From the IMG/VR virus record IMGVR_UViG_3300004369_000013, positions 1 to 64,000 of that record: 64,000 bases of DNA; one strand, given 5' to 3'. Each line of letters starts with the position of its first letter. Positions within the stretch are counted from its first letter, which is position 1. The notes below the pieces were generated by a model. That model made no database searches and had not been told where the DNA came from. It was given only the letters and a program-made list of their open reading frames with translations. This document shows, one piece after another, positions 18,070 through 27,441 of the stretch. Made by a program: the position numbers and the translations under genes. Source of the DNA: a virus.

Positions 18070-18370
18070 TCAGCCACTCCTTTGCTTTTTTTCTTAATGC
18101 TGCTCTTTGCTTGATATCTTCTTCTACTTCTAGTTTACCATTAAGAATTTTTTCTGCATTGTAAGCAAAATAATTCCATTTAGGATCTTGGGAAATACTA
18201 AAATAATACTCTAATAGATCATAGCATTGTGATAGACCGTAGGACTCAACAAGTGCATCAGCAGCCCATTGCTCTACATTAAGGTTCATGTTAGACTTTT
18301 GCTCATACCTTTGCAGGTAAAATTTATTAAATCTGCTGAGCAAGGCCATTCGGTCTTTGCGGTCAGCCAT
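18062..18370 (-). CDS. Small conserved protein next to the helicase, possible loader
   Basis: 102 residues, helical, basic and aromatic (FNKFYLQRYEQK, then LLEYYFSISQDPKWNYFAYNAEKIL). It overlaps both neighbours (TAATG with the gene before, 8 nt into the helicase). Such tight coupling to dnaB suggests a helicase loader or accessory, but no known loader motif is visible, so the role is inferred only from position. Confidence 0.7.
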   Translation of the reverse strand: MADRKDRMALLSRFNKFYLQRYEQKSNMNLNVEQWAADALVESYGLSQCYDLLEYYFSISQDPKWNYFAYNAEKILNGKLEVEEDIKQRAALRKKAKEWLSE

Positions 18371-18585
18371 TACTCTTTACTATCGGACTCTGCTTCTGCC
18401 TCTTTGACCTTTTCTGTTAATTTGTCTTCAACAAATTTATACACTCTTTCAAAGGCCTGCTCTGTATTTTCACCATCACGCTTTGAGTCAACTATGCCAA
18501 AGTCAAATCTTAATGACTGAAAATTACCTAGATTAAGGGTATATCCAATCGCCACTGATATTTTTGTATTTTCGTTTTCCATCAT
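18370..18585 (-). CDS. Small acidic phage protein of unknown function
   Basis: About 71 residues from MMENENTKIS. The body looks beta-alpha (VAIGYTLNLGNFQSLRFDFGIVD, then a long helix with an acidic Glu/Ser tail). The start is uncertain: ATGs at 18585 and 18582 both follow GGTGGGG closely. The frame opens further upstream, but that would overlap the previous gene's end. Unknown function; it belongs to the replication operon. Confidence 0.65.
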   Translation of the reverse strand: MMENENTKISVAIGYTLNLGNFQSLRFDFGIVDSKRDGENTEQAFERVYKFVEDKLTEKVKEAEAESDSKE

Positions 18586-18602
18586 CCCCACCATTTCTAT
18601 TG

Positions 18603-19145
18603 CTAAATATTTTCTGCCCAAACAGGAATGAATCTACCATCCTCTGTCTTTGTATATGTAAGTATACCGTCGCCCATTCGCCTTGTCAATTCTTGGCTTG
18701 TAGGAGTCATATTATTTGTTATAAGCCCATCTTTTCTTGGTTGTCCTATATGTATAGTAGCCAGTATAGCACGAATGTCCCTGACCATGCTTTCTGAATA
18801 ATAGGATCTAATTTGCCAACCTCTTTCACCGTTTAGCCTTGCACCAATTGGAGGCGGAATCATTCCAGTTTTAATTAGTTTAGGCATATACTTTCTATGA
18901 CGATTAATTAATTTAGCAGTCTCTGTGACAGTATAGGCTCTTTCTCTATTTTTTCTAAAATCTGAACGCAAACAAGTTTCAAGCCTATCTTTAGTTATAT
19001 TATAAAACGAAACCATTCCAGTAGATCGTGAACTATGATGAATTCTTACAAGGTCATTATTTAGAAACCATATTTTTTGATTTCCTTTTATTACAGTTTC
19101 GTTATTGTAAATTTCGCCCTGTATAATTCCTTTGCTAGTAACCAT
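18603..19145 (-). CDS. MerR/excisionase-like DNA-binding protein
   Basis: 180 residues from MVTSKGIIQG. The middle contains AYTVTETAKLINRHRKYMPKLIKTGMI, a winged-helix pattern like MerR or excisionase proteins, then an RLNGERGWQI wing and a SYYSESMV helix. The N-terminal part (WFLNNDLVRIHHSSRSTG) is a separate small domain. It could control early or replication genes. The start at 19145 follows GAGG closely; it overlaps the preceding zinc-finger gene by 55 nt. Confidence 0.65.
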   Translation of the reverse strand: MVTSKGIIQGEIYNNETVIKGNQKIWFLNNDLVRIHHSSRSTGMVSFYNITKDRLETCLRSDFRKNRERAYTVTETAKLINRHRKYMPKLIKTGMIPPPIGARLNGERGWQIRSYYSESMVRDIRAILATIHIGQPRKDGLITNNMTPTSQELTRRMGDGILTYTKTEDGRFIPVWAENI

Positions 19146-19282
19146 CTTCCCTCTTCGCTTTCTGCTGGCGGATGAAAAAACTTTCTCAGCCCACACACAA
19201 TACAATAAGTCTCTATATGTTGAATGCTGCTATACTGTCTGTCAATAAAGGTTTTACCTTTGCACTTTTTACAAAAAATCAT
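19091..19282 (-). CDS. 63-residue zinc-ribbon protein
   Basis: CKKC near the N-terminus and CIVC at about residue 28 form a zinc ribbon; the rest is basic (ELYRAKFTITKL). Its last 55 nt overlap the MerR-like gene in another frame. No ribosome site precedes the ATG at 19282. Probably a transcription or replication accessory, as short zinc-ribbon proteins often are. Function unknown. Confidence 0.6.
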   Translation of the reverse strand: MIFCKKCKGKTFIDRQYSSIQHIETYCIVCGLRKFFHPPAESEEGRWLLAKELYRAKFTITKL

Positions 19283-19295
19283 TATTTTTTTATTC

Positions 19296-19736
19296 TTAGT
19301 TTGGAATTCCAACAATAATTAAGTGCACTGCTAAAGATAGATCGCCAGAGGCACCGAACCTTACAATGCCCTCAACCCTTGTCTCAGTAACACTTTTTAA
19401 AATAACGTTAACATTTTGTCCCGCTGGAGTTTGTCCAATGTTTACTGGCGTAGCCGAAACAATTGGCGGATATTTAAAGTCTTTAAAATCGTATGTAAAT
19501 GTTTTTTCGTTTCCAGCAGATACCGTTGAATTGTTAGCAACTTCAACATAGCCACCAATTATCCTTGAATTAGAAGTTTTAATTTCTTGTTTTCCAGCAC
19601 TTACTGTATCTATTACGGTTTTATTTACGGTTGTGGATGCAACCTGTGTTGAAAGATCGTTGACAGCATCAACCAAACTGTATAAATATGTAACATCAAG
19701 AGGTTGCCCTCTTTCTGGTAGTGGTACCTTAGCCAT
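19296..19736 (-). CDS. Short tail fibre or baseplate protein
   Basis: 146 residues. The N-terminus (DVTYLYSLVDAVNDLST) looks like a short trimeric coil. The C-terminus contains the pattern KTFTYDFKDFKYPPIVSATP, seen in lectin-like fibre tips. It lies at the promoter-distal end of the tail operon. ATG with AGGAGG upstream and an extended -10 box before it. A host-contact role is likely but inferred. Confidence 0.6.
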   Translation of the reverse strand: MAKVPLPERGQPLDVTYLYSLVDAVNDLSTQVASTTVNKTVIDTVSAGKQEIKTSNSRIIGGYVEVANNSTVSAGNEKTFTYDFKDFKYPPIVSATPVNIGQTPAGQNVNVILKSVTETRVEGIVRFGASGDLSLAVHLIIVGIPN

Positions 19737-19752
19737 TGTTTCCTCCTATTTT

Positions 19753-19761
19753 ATTATACCA
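19753..19761 (-). promoter_or_regulatory. Extended -10 promoter for the fibre gene at 19.3 kb
   Basis: TGGTATAAT on the minus strand, 16 nt before an ATG that has AGGAGG. It overlaps the last bases of the upstream gene. Confidence 0.55.
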
Positions 19762-20179
19762 AAGCCTGTGAGCCAGAGTCGTATATCTGAAGGCTTTGAC
19801 TTAACTGTTTGATAGATGCTTCAATCTGAATTACAACACGAACATTGGTGGTTCCAGTATTTATAAAAGAATATGTATGTATTGGAGAAGTTCCATGATA
19901 TACGGGAACTAGCCCATCAAAACCAACGAATATGTCGTATTTAGGTCTATTTTCTTCGTCTCCCCAAACTGCTGTTATGATCGTTTGTGAAATTTGTAAA
20001 GCCCCTGAGACCGCAGTAATCGTGTCACCTAAAACAATATTTATTGGGGACCAGTGCGATACTCTATTTTTATCTTCAGAAATTATCCTATACTGAAAGA
20101 TGTAACCAAGACTATCAAAATCTATTGCTGGAAGAGAAGATTTTTTAATTATTACTTTTTTTATTCCTAAATCAGCCAT
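19754..20179 (-). CDS. Small tail-associated protein (Fn3/Ig-like)
   Basis: 141 residues, all-beta in appearance. YIFQYRIISEDKNRVSHWSPI resembles one Fn3-like strand set, as in minor tail proteins. Its ATG overlaps the previous TAA by one base. It likely sits in the tail tip with the two proteins before it. No enzyme motif. Confidence 0.6.
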   Translation of the reverse strand: MADLGIKKVIIKKSSLPAIDFDSLGYIFQYRIISEDKNRVSHWSPINIVLGDTITAVSGALQISQTIITAVWGDEENRPKYDIFVGFDGLVPVYHGTSPIHTYSFINTGTTNVRVVIQIEASIKQLSQSLQIYDSGSQALV

Positions 20180-21339
20180 TATGATATTACCCCGCCAGAG
20201 ACGTCTACAGAAAATCTAAACTCAACATAATTGCTTGTGTTGGGATTTTTAACTATGGTTGATGCATCCTGTGTCTGAATAACAGAGTAACCTGTTAATC
20301 CGTAAAGTGGATTTGTAGTATAAATATTTTCTAATTTTAAAGCGTCTAGTGCCACGTAGTAATCGCTTGATGGATTAACACCATCAATAACACATGCATA
20401 TATTTTAACTACAGAAACCACATTCCAATCAAAATCTGAGGTTCTATACAAATCCTGAAGTTGTTTTGTTACAACAAAATATCTTTCTGTAGCAAAATCA
20501 TACTCTCCTCCACTGCTATCGTCGGCAACTTCCGCTTCAAGCCTTGCAAATTGTGTTCCACTTGTATTTTCAAATGAAATTAAAACTCTAGCCCTTTCTG
20601 GCTGAGTTCCATCACCAGTTGTTCCGTCCCTATTTACAATTGAAAATGCCAGCCTTAATTCGTCCAAGGGAGAATTTTTTGTAAAATCAACCGTTGCTCC
20701 ACTCAACTTAATATAATTTGACCCCGCTCCAATTTCAAAAGTATCCTGTGTCGGACCGCTGTCTAATTCAAGATCCAGATCAGCCTCATCACCTCTTATC
20801 ATAATAATGTTATTTAAAAATCTTGGCCTTTCATATCTTTCAACTCTTGGTGATTTAAAAAATATTGGATTGTCTGCACTTGTTTGAAATACTGGATCTG
20901 CTACAGCAATAATATTGTCATATTCTGTAGCGTCTAGGGCTTCAGAGTAGGTATCAATTGCTACGGCTGACACATCTGAAACATATTGCCAGTTTTCAGT
21001 TTCTGTAAAAGCAAAAACGGTCTTGCTGTCATACGCTCCTGCAGACGGGTTAGAACCTGCAGAATATATTCCGATTTCAGATATTTCGTATCTTTCTTCT
21101 GTTGGCAGTTCTGCTGTTAAAACAATTTTATCTACACCATTTTCATTTACAAAACCTCTAGATGATATTGGAACACGAAACATTTCAAAATCTAAATTTG
21201 TTTTTGTAGAATGGTCACCTATTGTGTCTCCAGTTGCTAGCGGAGTAGCGCCACAACCAACAGCAATATATGAAGCATATGCTGGTGCTTGTCCAAGAAG
21301 GTATTTAGCAATAATGGTTTTACCAGTATTAGTAATCAT
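20179..21339 (-). CDS. Tail-tip or baseplate protein
   Basis: 386 residues. The N-terminus MITNTGKTIIAKYLLGQAPA with AVGCGATPL is a common opening of phage baseplate or collar proteins. The middle has SNPSAGAYDSKTVFAFTE, and the rest is beta-rich, ending in SNYVEFRFSVDVSGGV. It overlaps the LysM gene by 4 nt. Role inferred from position among the tail genes. Confidence 0.65.
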   Translation of the reverse strand: MITNTGKTIIAKYLLGQAPAYASYIAVGCGATPLATGDTIGDHSTKTNLDFEMFRVPISSRGFVNENGVDKIVLTAELPTEERYEISEIGIYSAGSNPSAGAYDSKTVFAFTETENWQYVSDVSAVAIDTYSEALDATEYDNIIAVADPVFQTSADNPIFFKSPRVERYERPRFLNNIIMIRGDEADLDLELDSGPTQDTFEIGAGSNYIKLSGATVDFTKNSPLDELRLAFSIVNRDGTTGDGTQPERARVLISFENTSGTQFARLEAEVADDSSGGEYDFATERYFVVTKQLQDLYRTSDFDWNVVSVVKIYACVIDGVNPSSDYYVALDALKLENIYTTNPLYGLTGYSVIQTQDASTIVKNPNTSNYVEFRFSVDVSGGVIS

Positions 21340-22298
21340 GATATATTTTCTCCGAGATCTATATCATATATTGTACCACTTGTGGTAATTTGAGTTTCAA
21401 TCTGTTCGTCACTGTTTATACCAACAAACTCAATTACTAAGTCTCCTAGGGCATTTATGTATACGTTCTCGCCGTTTGGTCCGTTACCCTCGTTTGGAAT
21501 TTTATCCTCTAGTTTTATTGAAAACCCAGAAAAATATTTATCTCCAGTTTGTTGAAGACCAAGAATATTGTTAGGATTATACCTTTGCTGTATGGACGAC
21601 AAATTTTTAATAGGTTGATAAGATATTTTTTGACCATTAACGATATCAGACCTTGTAATATTAATTAATTCTATTCCCCCAATATTTTCAAATATTAAAT
21701 CTGCCATTGTATCTATTGGCGTTGATTCATCATCAAACAAAATAATATCAGGTGTTGCTGTTTTAACTGGTGGCGGAGGGGGCGATACAATTGCTGCAGA
21801 TATTGCCGATGGAGTTAGCGGTGTTGGCTTTACAGACTCACTCACATAAAAACTTAAAGGGCTTGATGTTATATTTGTATTTGTTTCTACCTTTGGGGCT
21901 ATTTTTGGAACAATAGTGGGGGGTTGAATTGATTCTGGCTTTTTCTCTGGCACATATGGCAGCGGCACTGATGCTGGCTCTAATTTTGGAGCCACCTTGG
22001 GGGCGGGTACTGGTGCTGGTGCTGGTGTTGGGGCTGCTTTGGAGCGAGATACTTTTGATGGAATAACAACCTTTGTTCCAGCAAATATTGTATTTCCACC
22101 CTTATATTTTGGGTCTTCTGTAAATTTTGGATTAGCAGCAAGAATTGCTTTTACGGTGGTGTTGTTTTCTCTTGCAATAGAAGAAAGGGTGTCTCCTCTT
22201 TCTACTTCAACCTTTGTTGATTTTTTTGATTTAGAGGTTGTAGTTTCTTTTGATTCAGTGCTTCCATCACCATCAATTAGAGGTCCCAAATATCTCAT
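21336..22298 (-). CDS. LysM-containing tail baseplate protein
   Basis: 320 residues. A LysM motif (about residues 30-80: VERGDTLSSIARENNTT, then FAGTKVVIP) is followed by a long Pro/Ala/Lys linker, then a C-terminal domain (LIFENIGGIELINITRSD). LysM in phage tails usually binds peptidoglycan or holds hub proteins. It lies directly after the 1,501-residue tail-tip protein. Confidence 0.8.
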   Translation of the reverse strand: MRYLGPLIDGDGSTESKETTTSKSKKSTKVEVERGDTLSSIARENNTTVKAILAANPKFTEDPKYKGGNTIFAGTKVVIPSKVSRSKAAPTPAPAPVPAPKVAPKLEPASVPLPYVPEKKPESIQPPTIVPKIAPKVETNTNITSSPLSFYVSESVKPTPLTPSAISAAIVSPPPPPVKTATPDIILFDDESTPIDTMADLIFENIGGIELINITRSDIVNGQKISYQPIKNLSSIQQRYNPNNILGLQQTGDKYFSGFSIKLEDKIPNEGNGPNGENVYINALGDLVIEFVGINSDEQIETQITTSGTIYDIDLGENIS

Positions 22299-22299
22299 T

Positions 22300-25200
22300 T
22301 TATACCTCCGCCAAATAAAGTGTCATTTCAGGACCACTTATTCTTCTTGTATAATCAATATTATATACTATAAACCTAGAAGTGTCTTCTGTTACTAAAT
22401 CTAAATTATTAGAATCTTTGTAATTAATTGTAACAATATCGCCAAGTTGAATAGTTGGAGTTGTAAAAATTTTTATTCCAATAGATTTTTTAGGCACCAT
22501 TAACTTATCTATAAGCCAACCCATTAGGTTTTCAGCGTCATCGTGTGTTTGAATATATGGGGTGTCCAAAGTAAACTCATTATTGCCGTATATCATTCTG
22601 CTTAATTTTATATTATCAAATTGTTCTTTTTCAATAAGTGGAGAAATAATTTGAGACGAAGAGTCTAGTTGTGGATTAGAAAAGTTACTACGTTTTTTAA
22701 AATATTCATCAACGGTCAATTCATGAGTCGTGTCCTGGGTAAATGTAACTCCTTGAATTCTTAAATAATTTCCACTAGTTTCATCAAGATTAATTGCTGT
22801 ATCTGTAGCATTAAAGATTAAAAATTCAGCGCCGTAGGAATCAGCATAAAATCCAGACGTTGTATAACCTTTTATTTTATTAAATGTTGGAGATAGTTGT
22901 GCATAAAGAGCAGGGTAGGCACGGTCATACTTAATATCAAAATACGCACATTCACGCATGATAGTTCCAAATTCTTCAAAGTATAAATTATATTTAGGTG
23001 ATTCTTGAGAACTAATTCCAGATAAATAGGTTGACTGAACAATTCCACTCATCGCATACCTTCTAAAAGATTCACTGGCATTTATTTCTTTATTTTCAAA
23101 TGCTGATGAAAGTGTTTCTCCAACCGTAAAAATACTGTTTTGAGAATAATTTTCAGATAGTGCATAAATATTTTCAAACATAACCCTAGAAGATCCACGA
23201 ACAAATGGAGCCATGTTGTTGTGTATTGGAAGCGGATCTGGGTCGTCTACAACTTGAATCAACTGATTATTAATATACAAAAAGAATCTTCTAATTTTTC
23301 CTATGTCTTGATACTCTACTGCCAAATCATAGACTGTCGGATTTTCTTCACCAGCCATTCTGTATTGACCTGTAAACCTACCATCATCAACGATAATCTT
23401 TGACAATCCGCCCCAAAGTTTTACTGGTATTGCTTCTGTGTTAGCAGAATTTTTTTTAATTTTATAGAACACTACATTATTAATTGAAATATTAGACCTA
23501 TTGTTTTTATCTAAATTTAAGTACGACTCTACATTTTGCTCCGTTAGAGCAACAATTTCAAAATAATAACCGTTGTTTGTTTCTGGATTAAGCAATACTG
23601 CCAAACCGCCAGAGCCTCCAGCAATGTTTACGTTTTGATCTGGCCTTACTCCAGCAACCTGATAATACGTAACGCTTCCTGTTGGAGTCTGACTACGAAT
23701 TTCATTATTTTCAATTTTTCCAATAATTCTTATTCTGGCCCCAAAATGTTTGTATGCACTGTCTAAGTCTTTATAAACATATGAAACTAAATCAATAGGA
23801 TTTTCTGTTGTAGCAAAAGATGGTCCATTCATAACTAAAGCAGAAGACTGTATTGTTCCAGACTGCGTTGACAGTGTGCCATTAACTGACGTTTCAGTTG
23901 AATAACTTGAAGACATAAAGTTTTTTATAGTTCCATTTCTTGATGTTTGTCTTGCCTTGGTATTGTTAATTCCTGCTGCACCTGTTGTTGTTGATGGTGT
24001 TGATATGTCTTCAAGTAATGTAGTTGTAAATAAATACTCTGTCTTCATTTCACAGCCCCTGACATAATCATTATTTGACCAATAAGAGCCTATTCCTGCA
24101 GAGTGTGTAGCGATTGATGTTCCAAATTGTGCACGTCCATGCTCATAAACTGATCCATTTTGTAAACGAGTAATTCCTTCAATTTCTTCATAGAATGGAA
24201 CAGTGTATATTCTAACCAATCCTGTAGGGTATATTTTTCCATTAAATGGCAACGACTTAAAATAATTTTGATATTCCTGATTGTTTGTAATCCAGACATT
24301 ACTGCTTCCTTGTCTGTGTGAGGCTCTCCATCCCTGAATTTCTTGTCCTTTTTGCGCCTCTGTAATTTGTCCACTTGCAACTTTCTTATCTAAAGCATCA
24401 ATAAAATTAGTTGGAGCCAGTCTTCCAGGCAAAACGATTTGTGGCGAAGAGTCTAATAAAGATCCATCCGATTGAATCGGATACCAAATTGCAAGCGTAA
24501 CATTAAATTGAGCAGCGTCATATCTAATAATTTCTCCATTAGAATAAAAATATCCTTGATATCTAGTAAGCCAATAAACGTTTTCTCCAAGGTCTATTAC
24601 ATTATTTTGAATTTTATGATTAACCACTGTTGGAACGTTATTGGATAGATCTGAATTTATTGGCATTGCTCCAAGAACATATTTTGATTGTTTAGACGCA
24701 ACCTCATTAATTGTTTTTGTTGAATCCGTTCCAGATGCCTCCCAAAGTAATGATGGCTTATATATCCAGGTTTTTTCTTGATCAACCATGCTTGCTTGAC
24801 GAATATTTCCATAAGACCTTTGAATATATCTAGTTGTATAATTAATTTTTCCATTATTATAAACTTTTTTATCTTCAGATGCTATTGATAAAATATTAGG
24901 TAAGTTTCCCGATGTTTGATTTTCAATTATTCCACTAACAGATTGATTGTTTGATCCAGACAAAACAAAGTTAGTTTCTCTATCATTTTCTGTTGGCAAC
25001 ATATAGTTTTTGCTCATTATAATAAAATTATTATATTCATCAAAAAACATTGCGCTTTGTGTTGCTACTGCCAATTGATTTAAAACCTCTGCTACAGTTT
25101 GATCTGGCGCAATAAAAAAATATGGAATTATTGCTTCTGGCTCATCTGTATTTCTGTAAAAGGTGTAGTTGCTAAAACCAATATAATCAAGAATTAAAGT

Positions 25201-26805
25201 AATGGCGTAACTAAGTGATACTTCTGTAACCAACATTCTTGGGGCTGGCATAGACTCTAGAAAGAAATAAAAGTCTCTTAGGTATAAGTCTAATGTTCCA
25301 GCAGTTACATCTGCCTGTGGAAACCCGTCTGAGTACAAGGTTTTAATTGGTACCCAGTAATCATATCCACTTGCATTTAATATTTTTTCATAAAAATTAA
25401 ACTTTATATTTTTACGAATATAGTCACTAACAATACTATTATTGTTGTTATCATTCAATGCTTGATCGTCATCAAATATAGATAAATTTCCAGTTGAGGC
25501 CAACAACTGTCCTACTGGTAAAGAAGAATTTCCTAGGTCTGAAAGCATTTTTTTAACACTGTACTCTATAACTTTGTCAGATATGTTGGCAACAAGTCTT
25601 GGTGACATTTCAATTAAATCAAAAGTAGAGTCAAACTTGTTCATTCTTTCTACAACAACTCTTAATCCACGAATATTTTGAAACTCTCTATAGATTGTTT
25701 TTCCATTTAATGTTTCTGTAAAGGACAATGGCGATGTTAAGTCTGTTACAAAACTTGTCTTATTGTCAATTCTCTCGTCCCCTAAAATCCAACCGTATGC
25801 TGGCACAAAAGTTTCATATTCTTCTGTGGTTGAATCCCAAACATTAAATATTCCAGCCTCTCCTTCATTTTCAACCACTAAATATGCGTACCCATTAGTT
25901 GATTCTTCTGGTAACAATGTTGAAGAAGAGAGTGTTTGTGCTATAACAAAACTATCTTTAAATTTATTTGGAATATTTTTTAATCCATACTGCAACTCAA
26001 CATATCCATCGTGACCAACAATAGGAAGTCCATTGTCACGAGTATCGTTTTCAGTAAATACATAAGCATCTACCCAGTTATTTTCTTCAAGATACTGAAT
26101 CTTCCATCTTGTTGGAGTTGTTTTGTTTGCATCACCATACAGCGGATCTGAAAATGTTTTAGATATATCAGTAAACCCTCCTAGGTCTATATCTCCAACA
26201 TTTGTCTGCATTTTTACAATAATTCGGTTTGATGGAACATCCTCTTTGTACACTACAAAAGGTACGGCGTCGTCTATGTAGTAATTATTATTAACAATGG
26301 TTTTAGCAATGCCTCGCTCAATGCCGTCCTCGGTTCTAAAAGAAGTCCAATATTTAAATTGATCATATCTTGATGGCATATAATATCTTGGTCGTCTTGC
26401 AATATCTTTTCCAGAGTTTGCTAAAAATTTGCCATTAAAAAATACTGCTTTATTAATTCCAGACCTTGGTCTAAATGGCTTTATGCAATCTTCTAGGGAA
26501 TACAATAATTTAGTTTTTTCTTTTATTGAAGTAAATGCTTGAGTTGTTCCATTATTTTGAAATCCACCATCAACAACAACATCTGCATCTGTTGCTCCTG
26601 TATAAAATAAACCAACATCTGCTGAGTCAAAAGTATTTATTAATGTTAAAAATTGAGAATTTTGTTCTTGAGGTCTATATCTATAGTTTCCAAGTTTAAA
26701 TATATTATCTGGCATGTTCATATTCCATTCAGCCAGAACTAAAGATTCTGTTTTTATCGTTGCAGATGTTTCAAAATGATTTTTTAATTCAGCACTTTCA
26801 AACAT
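22300..26805 (-). CDS. Large minor tail / tail-tip protein
   Basis: 1,501 residues. The ending (LDTPYIQTHDDAENLMGWL, then LGDIVTINYKDSN) fits the C-terminal domains of siphophage minor tail proteins. Around residue 530-620 a hub-like segment occurs (SYAITLILDYIGFSNYTFY, DQTVAEVLNQLAVATQ). At about 1,000-1,240 a ConA/LamG-like sandwich is likely (GYYFEIVALTEQ, RRFFLYINNQLIQVV). It is next to the distal tail protein and LysM protein, so a tail hub or receptor-binding scaffold is likely. Confidence 0.75.
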   Translation of the reverse strand: MFESAELKNHFETSATIKTESLVLAEWNMNMPDNIFKLGNYRYRPQEQNSQFLTLINTFDSADVGLFYTGATDADVVVDGGFQNNGTTQAFTSIKEKTKLLYSLEDCIKPFRPRSGINKAVFFNGKFLANSGKDIARRPRYYMPSRYDQFKYWTSFRTEDGIERGIAKTIVNNNYYIDDAVPFVVYKEDVPSNRIIVKMQTNVGDIDLGGFTDISKTFSDPLYGDANKTTPTRWKIQYLEENNWVDAYVFTENDTRDNGLPIVGHDGYVELQYGLKNIPNKFKDSFVIAQTLSSSTLLPEESTNGYAYLVVENEGEAGIFNVWDSTTEEYETFVPAYGWILGDERIDNKTSFVTDLTSPLSFTETLNGKTIYREFQNIRGLRVVVERMNKFDSTFDLIEMSPRLVANISDKVIEYSVKKMLSDLGNSSLPVGQLLASTGNLSIFDDDQALNDNNNNSIVSDYIRKNIKFNFYEKILNASGYDYWVPIKTLYSDGFPQADVTAGTLDLYLRDFYFFLESMPAPRMLVTEVSLSYAITLILDYIGFSNYTFYRNTDEPEAIIPYFFIAPDQTVAEVLNQLAVATQSAMFFDEYNNFIIMSKNYMLPTENDRETNFVLSGSNNQSVSGIIENQTSGNLPNILSIASEDKKVYNNGKINYTTRYIQRSYGNIRQASMVDQEKTWIYKPSLLWEASGTDSTKTINEVASKQSKYVLGAMPINSDLSNNVPTVVNHKIQNNVIDLGENVYWLTRYQGYFYSNGEIIRYDAAQFNVTLAIWYPIQSDGSLLDSSPQIVLPGRLAPTNFIDALDKKVASGQITEAQKGQEIQGWRASHRQGSSNVWITNNQEYQNYFKSLPFNGKIYPTGLVRIYTVPFYEEIEGITRLQNGSVYEHGRAQFGTSIATHSAGIGSYWSNNDYVRGCEMKTEYLFTTTLLEDISTPSTTTGAAGINNTKARQTSRNGTIKNFMSSSYSTETSVNGTLSTQSGTIQSSALVMNGPSFATTENPIDLVSYVYKDLDSAYKHFGARIRIIGKIENNEIRSQTPTGSVTYYQVAGVRPDQNVNIAGGSGGLAVLLNPETNNGYYFEIVALTEQNVESYLNLDKNNRSNISINNVVFYKIKKNSANTEAIPVKLWGGLSKIIVDDGRFTGQYRMAGEENPTVYDLAVEYQDIGKIRRFFLYINNQLIQVVDDPDPLPIHNNMAPFVRGSSRVMFENIYALSENYSQNSIFTVGETLSSAFENKEINASESFRRYAMSGIVQSTYLSGISSQESPKYNLYFEEFGTIMRECAYFDIKYDRAYPALYAQLSPTFNKIKGYTTSGFYADSYGAEFLIFNATDTAINLDETSGNYLRIQGVTFTQDTTHELTVDEYFKKRSNFSNPQLDSSSQIISPLIEKEQFDNIKLSRMIYGNNEFTLDTPYIQTHDDAENLMGWLIDKLMVPKKSIGIKIFTTPTIQLGDIVTINYKDSNNLDLVTEDTSRFIVYNIDYTRRISGPEMTLYLAEV

Positions 26806-27441
26806 TTAAACTTCTTCTAACGTTACGGATATGTTCCAAAGGTCGTGATTTGTTGCACCACGCTTTACTACTGAATAGTTAAAGTCTGCAAAATAAACCT
26901 CAATTATTTGATTATATCTGTTCAAAGCACTATATTGATAGTCCTGACCTTCTAGGTTTGTATATTTGTCATAAGCGAGGTACATAAAAAATGGACCTTG
27001 ATGTGTTTCATACCAGTCAAGAATTTCTACGCCACCAGCACCGCCGTCTGCCGTGTATTCCGCTGAAGATGCTTCGCTTGGTGCTATTCCTGTTGATTCA
27101 TTAAAATTAGCCAAACCCGCATACCCTCTTGAAGGAATCATGTTCCATGACACAGACATGCTTAATTTATCTGCAATATGATAAGAACGCATACGGCCAT
27201 TAATTGTTCTTGTTCGCTGTTCAATTCTTTGGGTAGTAAACTGCATATCTCCCCTATTATGATCAGACAAAATAATAAACTGATCCAGTAGATCTGGATC
27301 TGTTTCTGCCGTAGAGGCTCCTACCTCTATGCCATTGGGCACGTATAGGCCATTAGAGAGGGTGCCAGAGTTGTTTGACCATAATATACCCTGCGGTCTT
27401 GTATACCTGCGTCTGCCCGTTAAATAAGCACTAGTAGCCAT
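26806..27441 (-). CDS. Distal tail protein-like
   Basis: 211 residues directly after the tape measure gene, where distal tail proteins normally lie. YLTGRRRYTRPQGILWSN opens it, and GPFFMYLAYDKY and IIEVYFADFNYSVVKRG suit the beta-rich ring fold that caps the tube. Its ATG shares a base with the tape measure stop (TAATG). Confidence 0.65.
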   Translation of the reverse strand: MATSAYLTGRRRYTRPQGILWSNNSGTLSNGLYVPNGIEVGASTAETDPDLLDQFIILSDHNRGDMQFTTQRIEQRTRTINGRMRSYHIADKLSMSVSWNMIPSRGYAGLANFNESTGIAPSEASSAEYTADGGAGGVEILDWYETHQGPFFMYLAYDKYTNLEGQDYQYSALNRYNQIIEVYFADFNYSVVKRGATNHDLWNISVTLEEV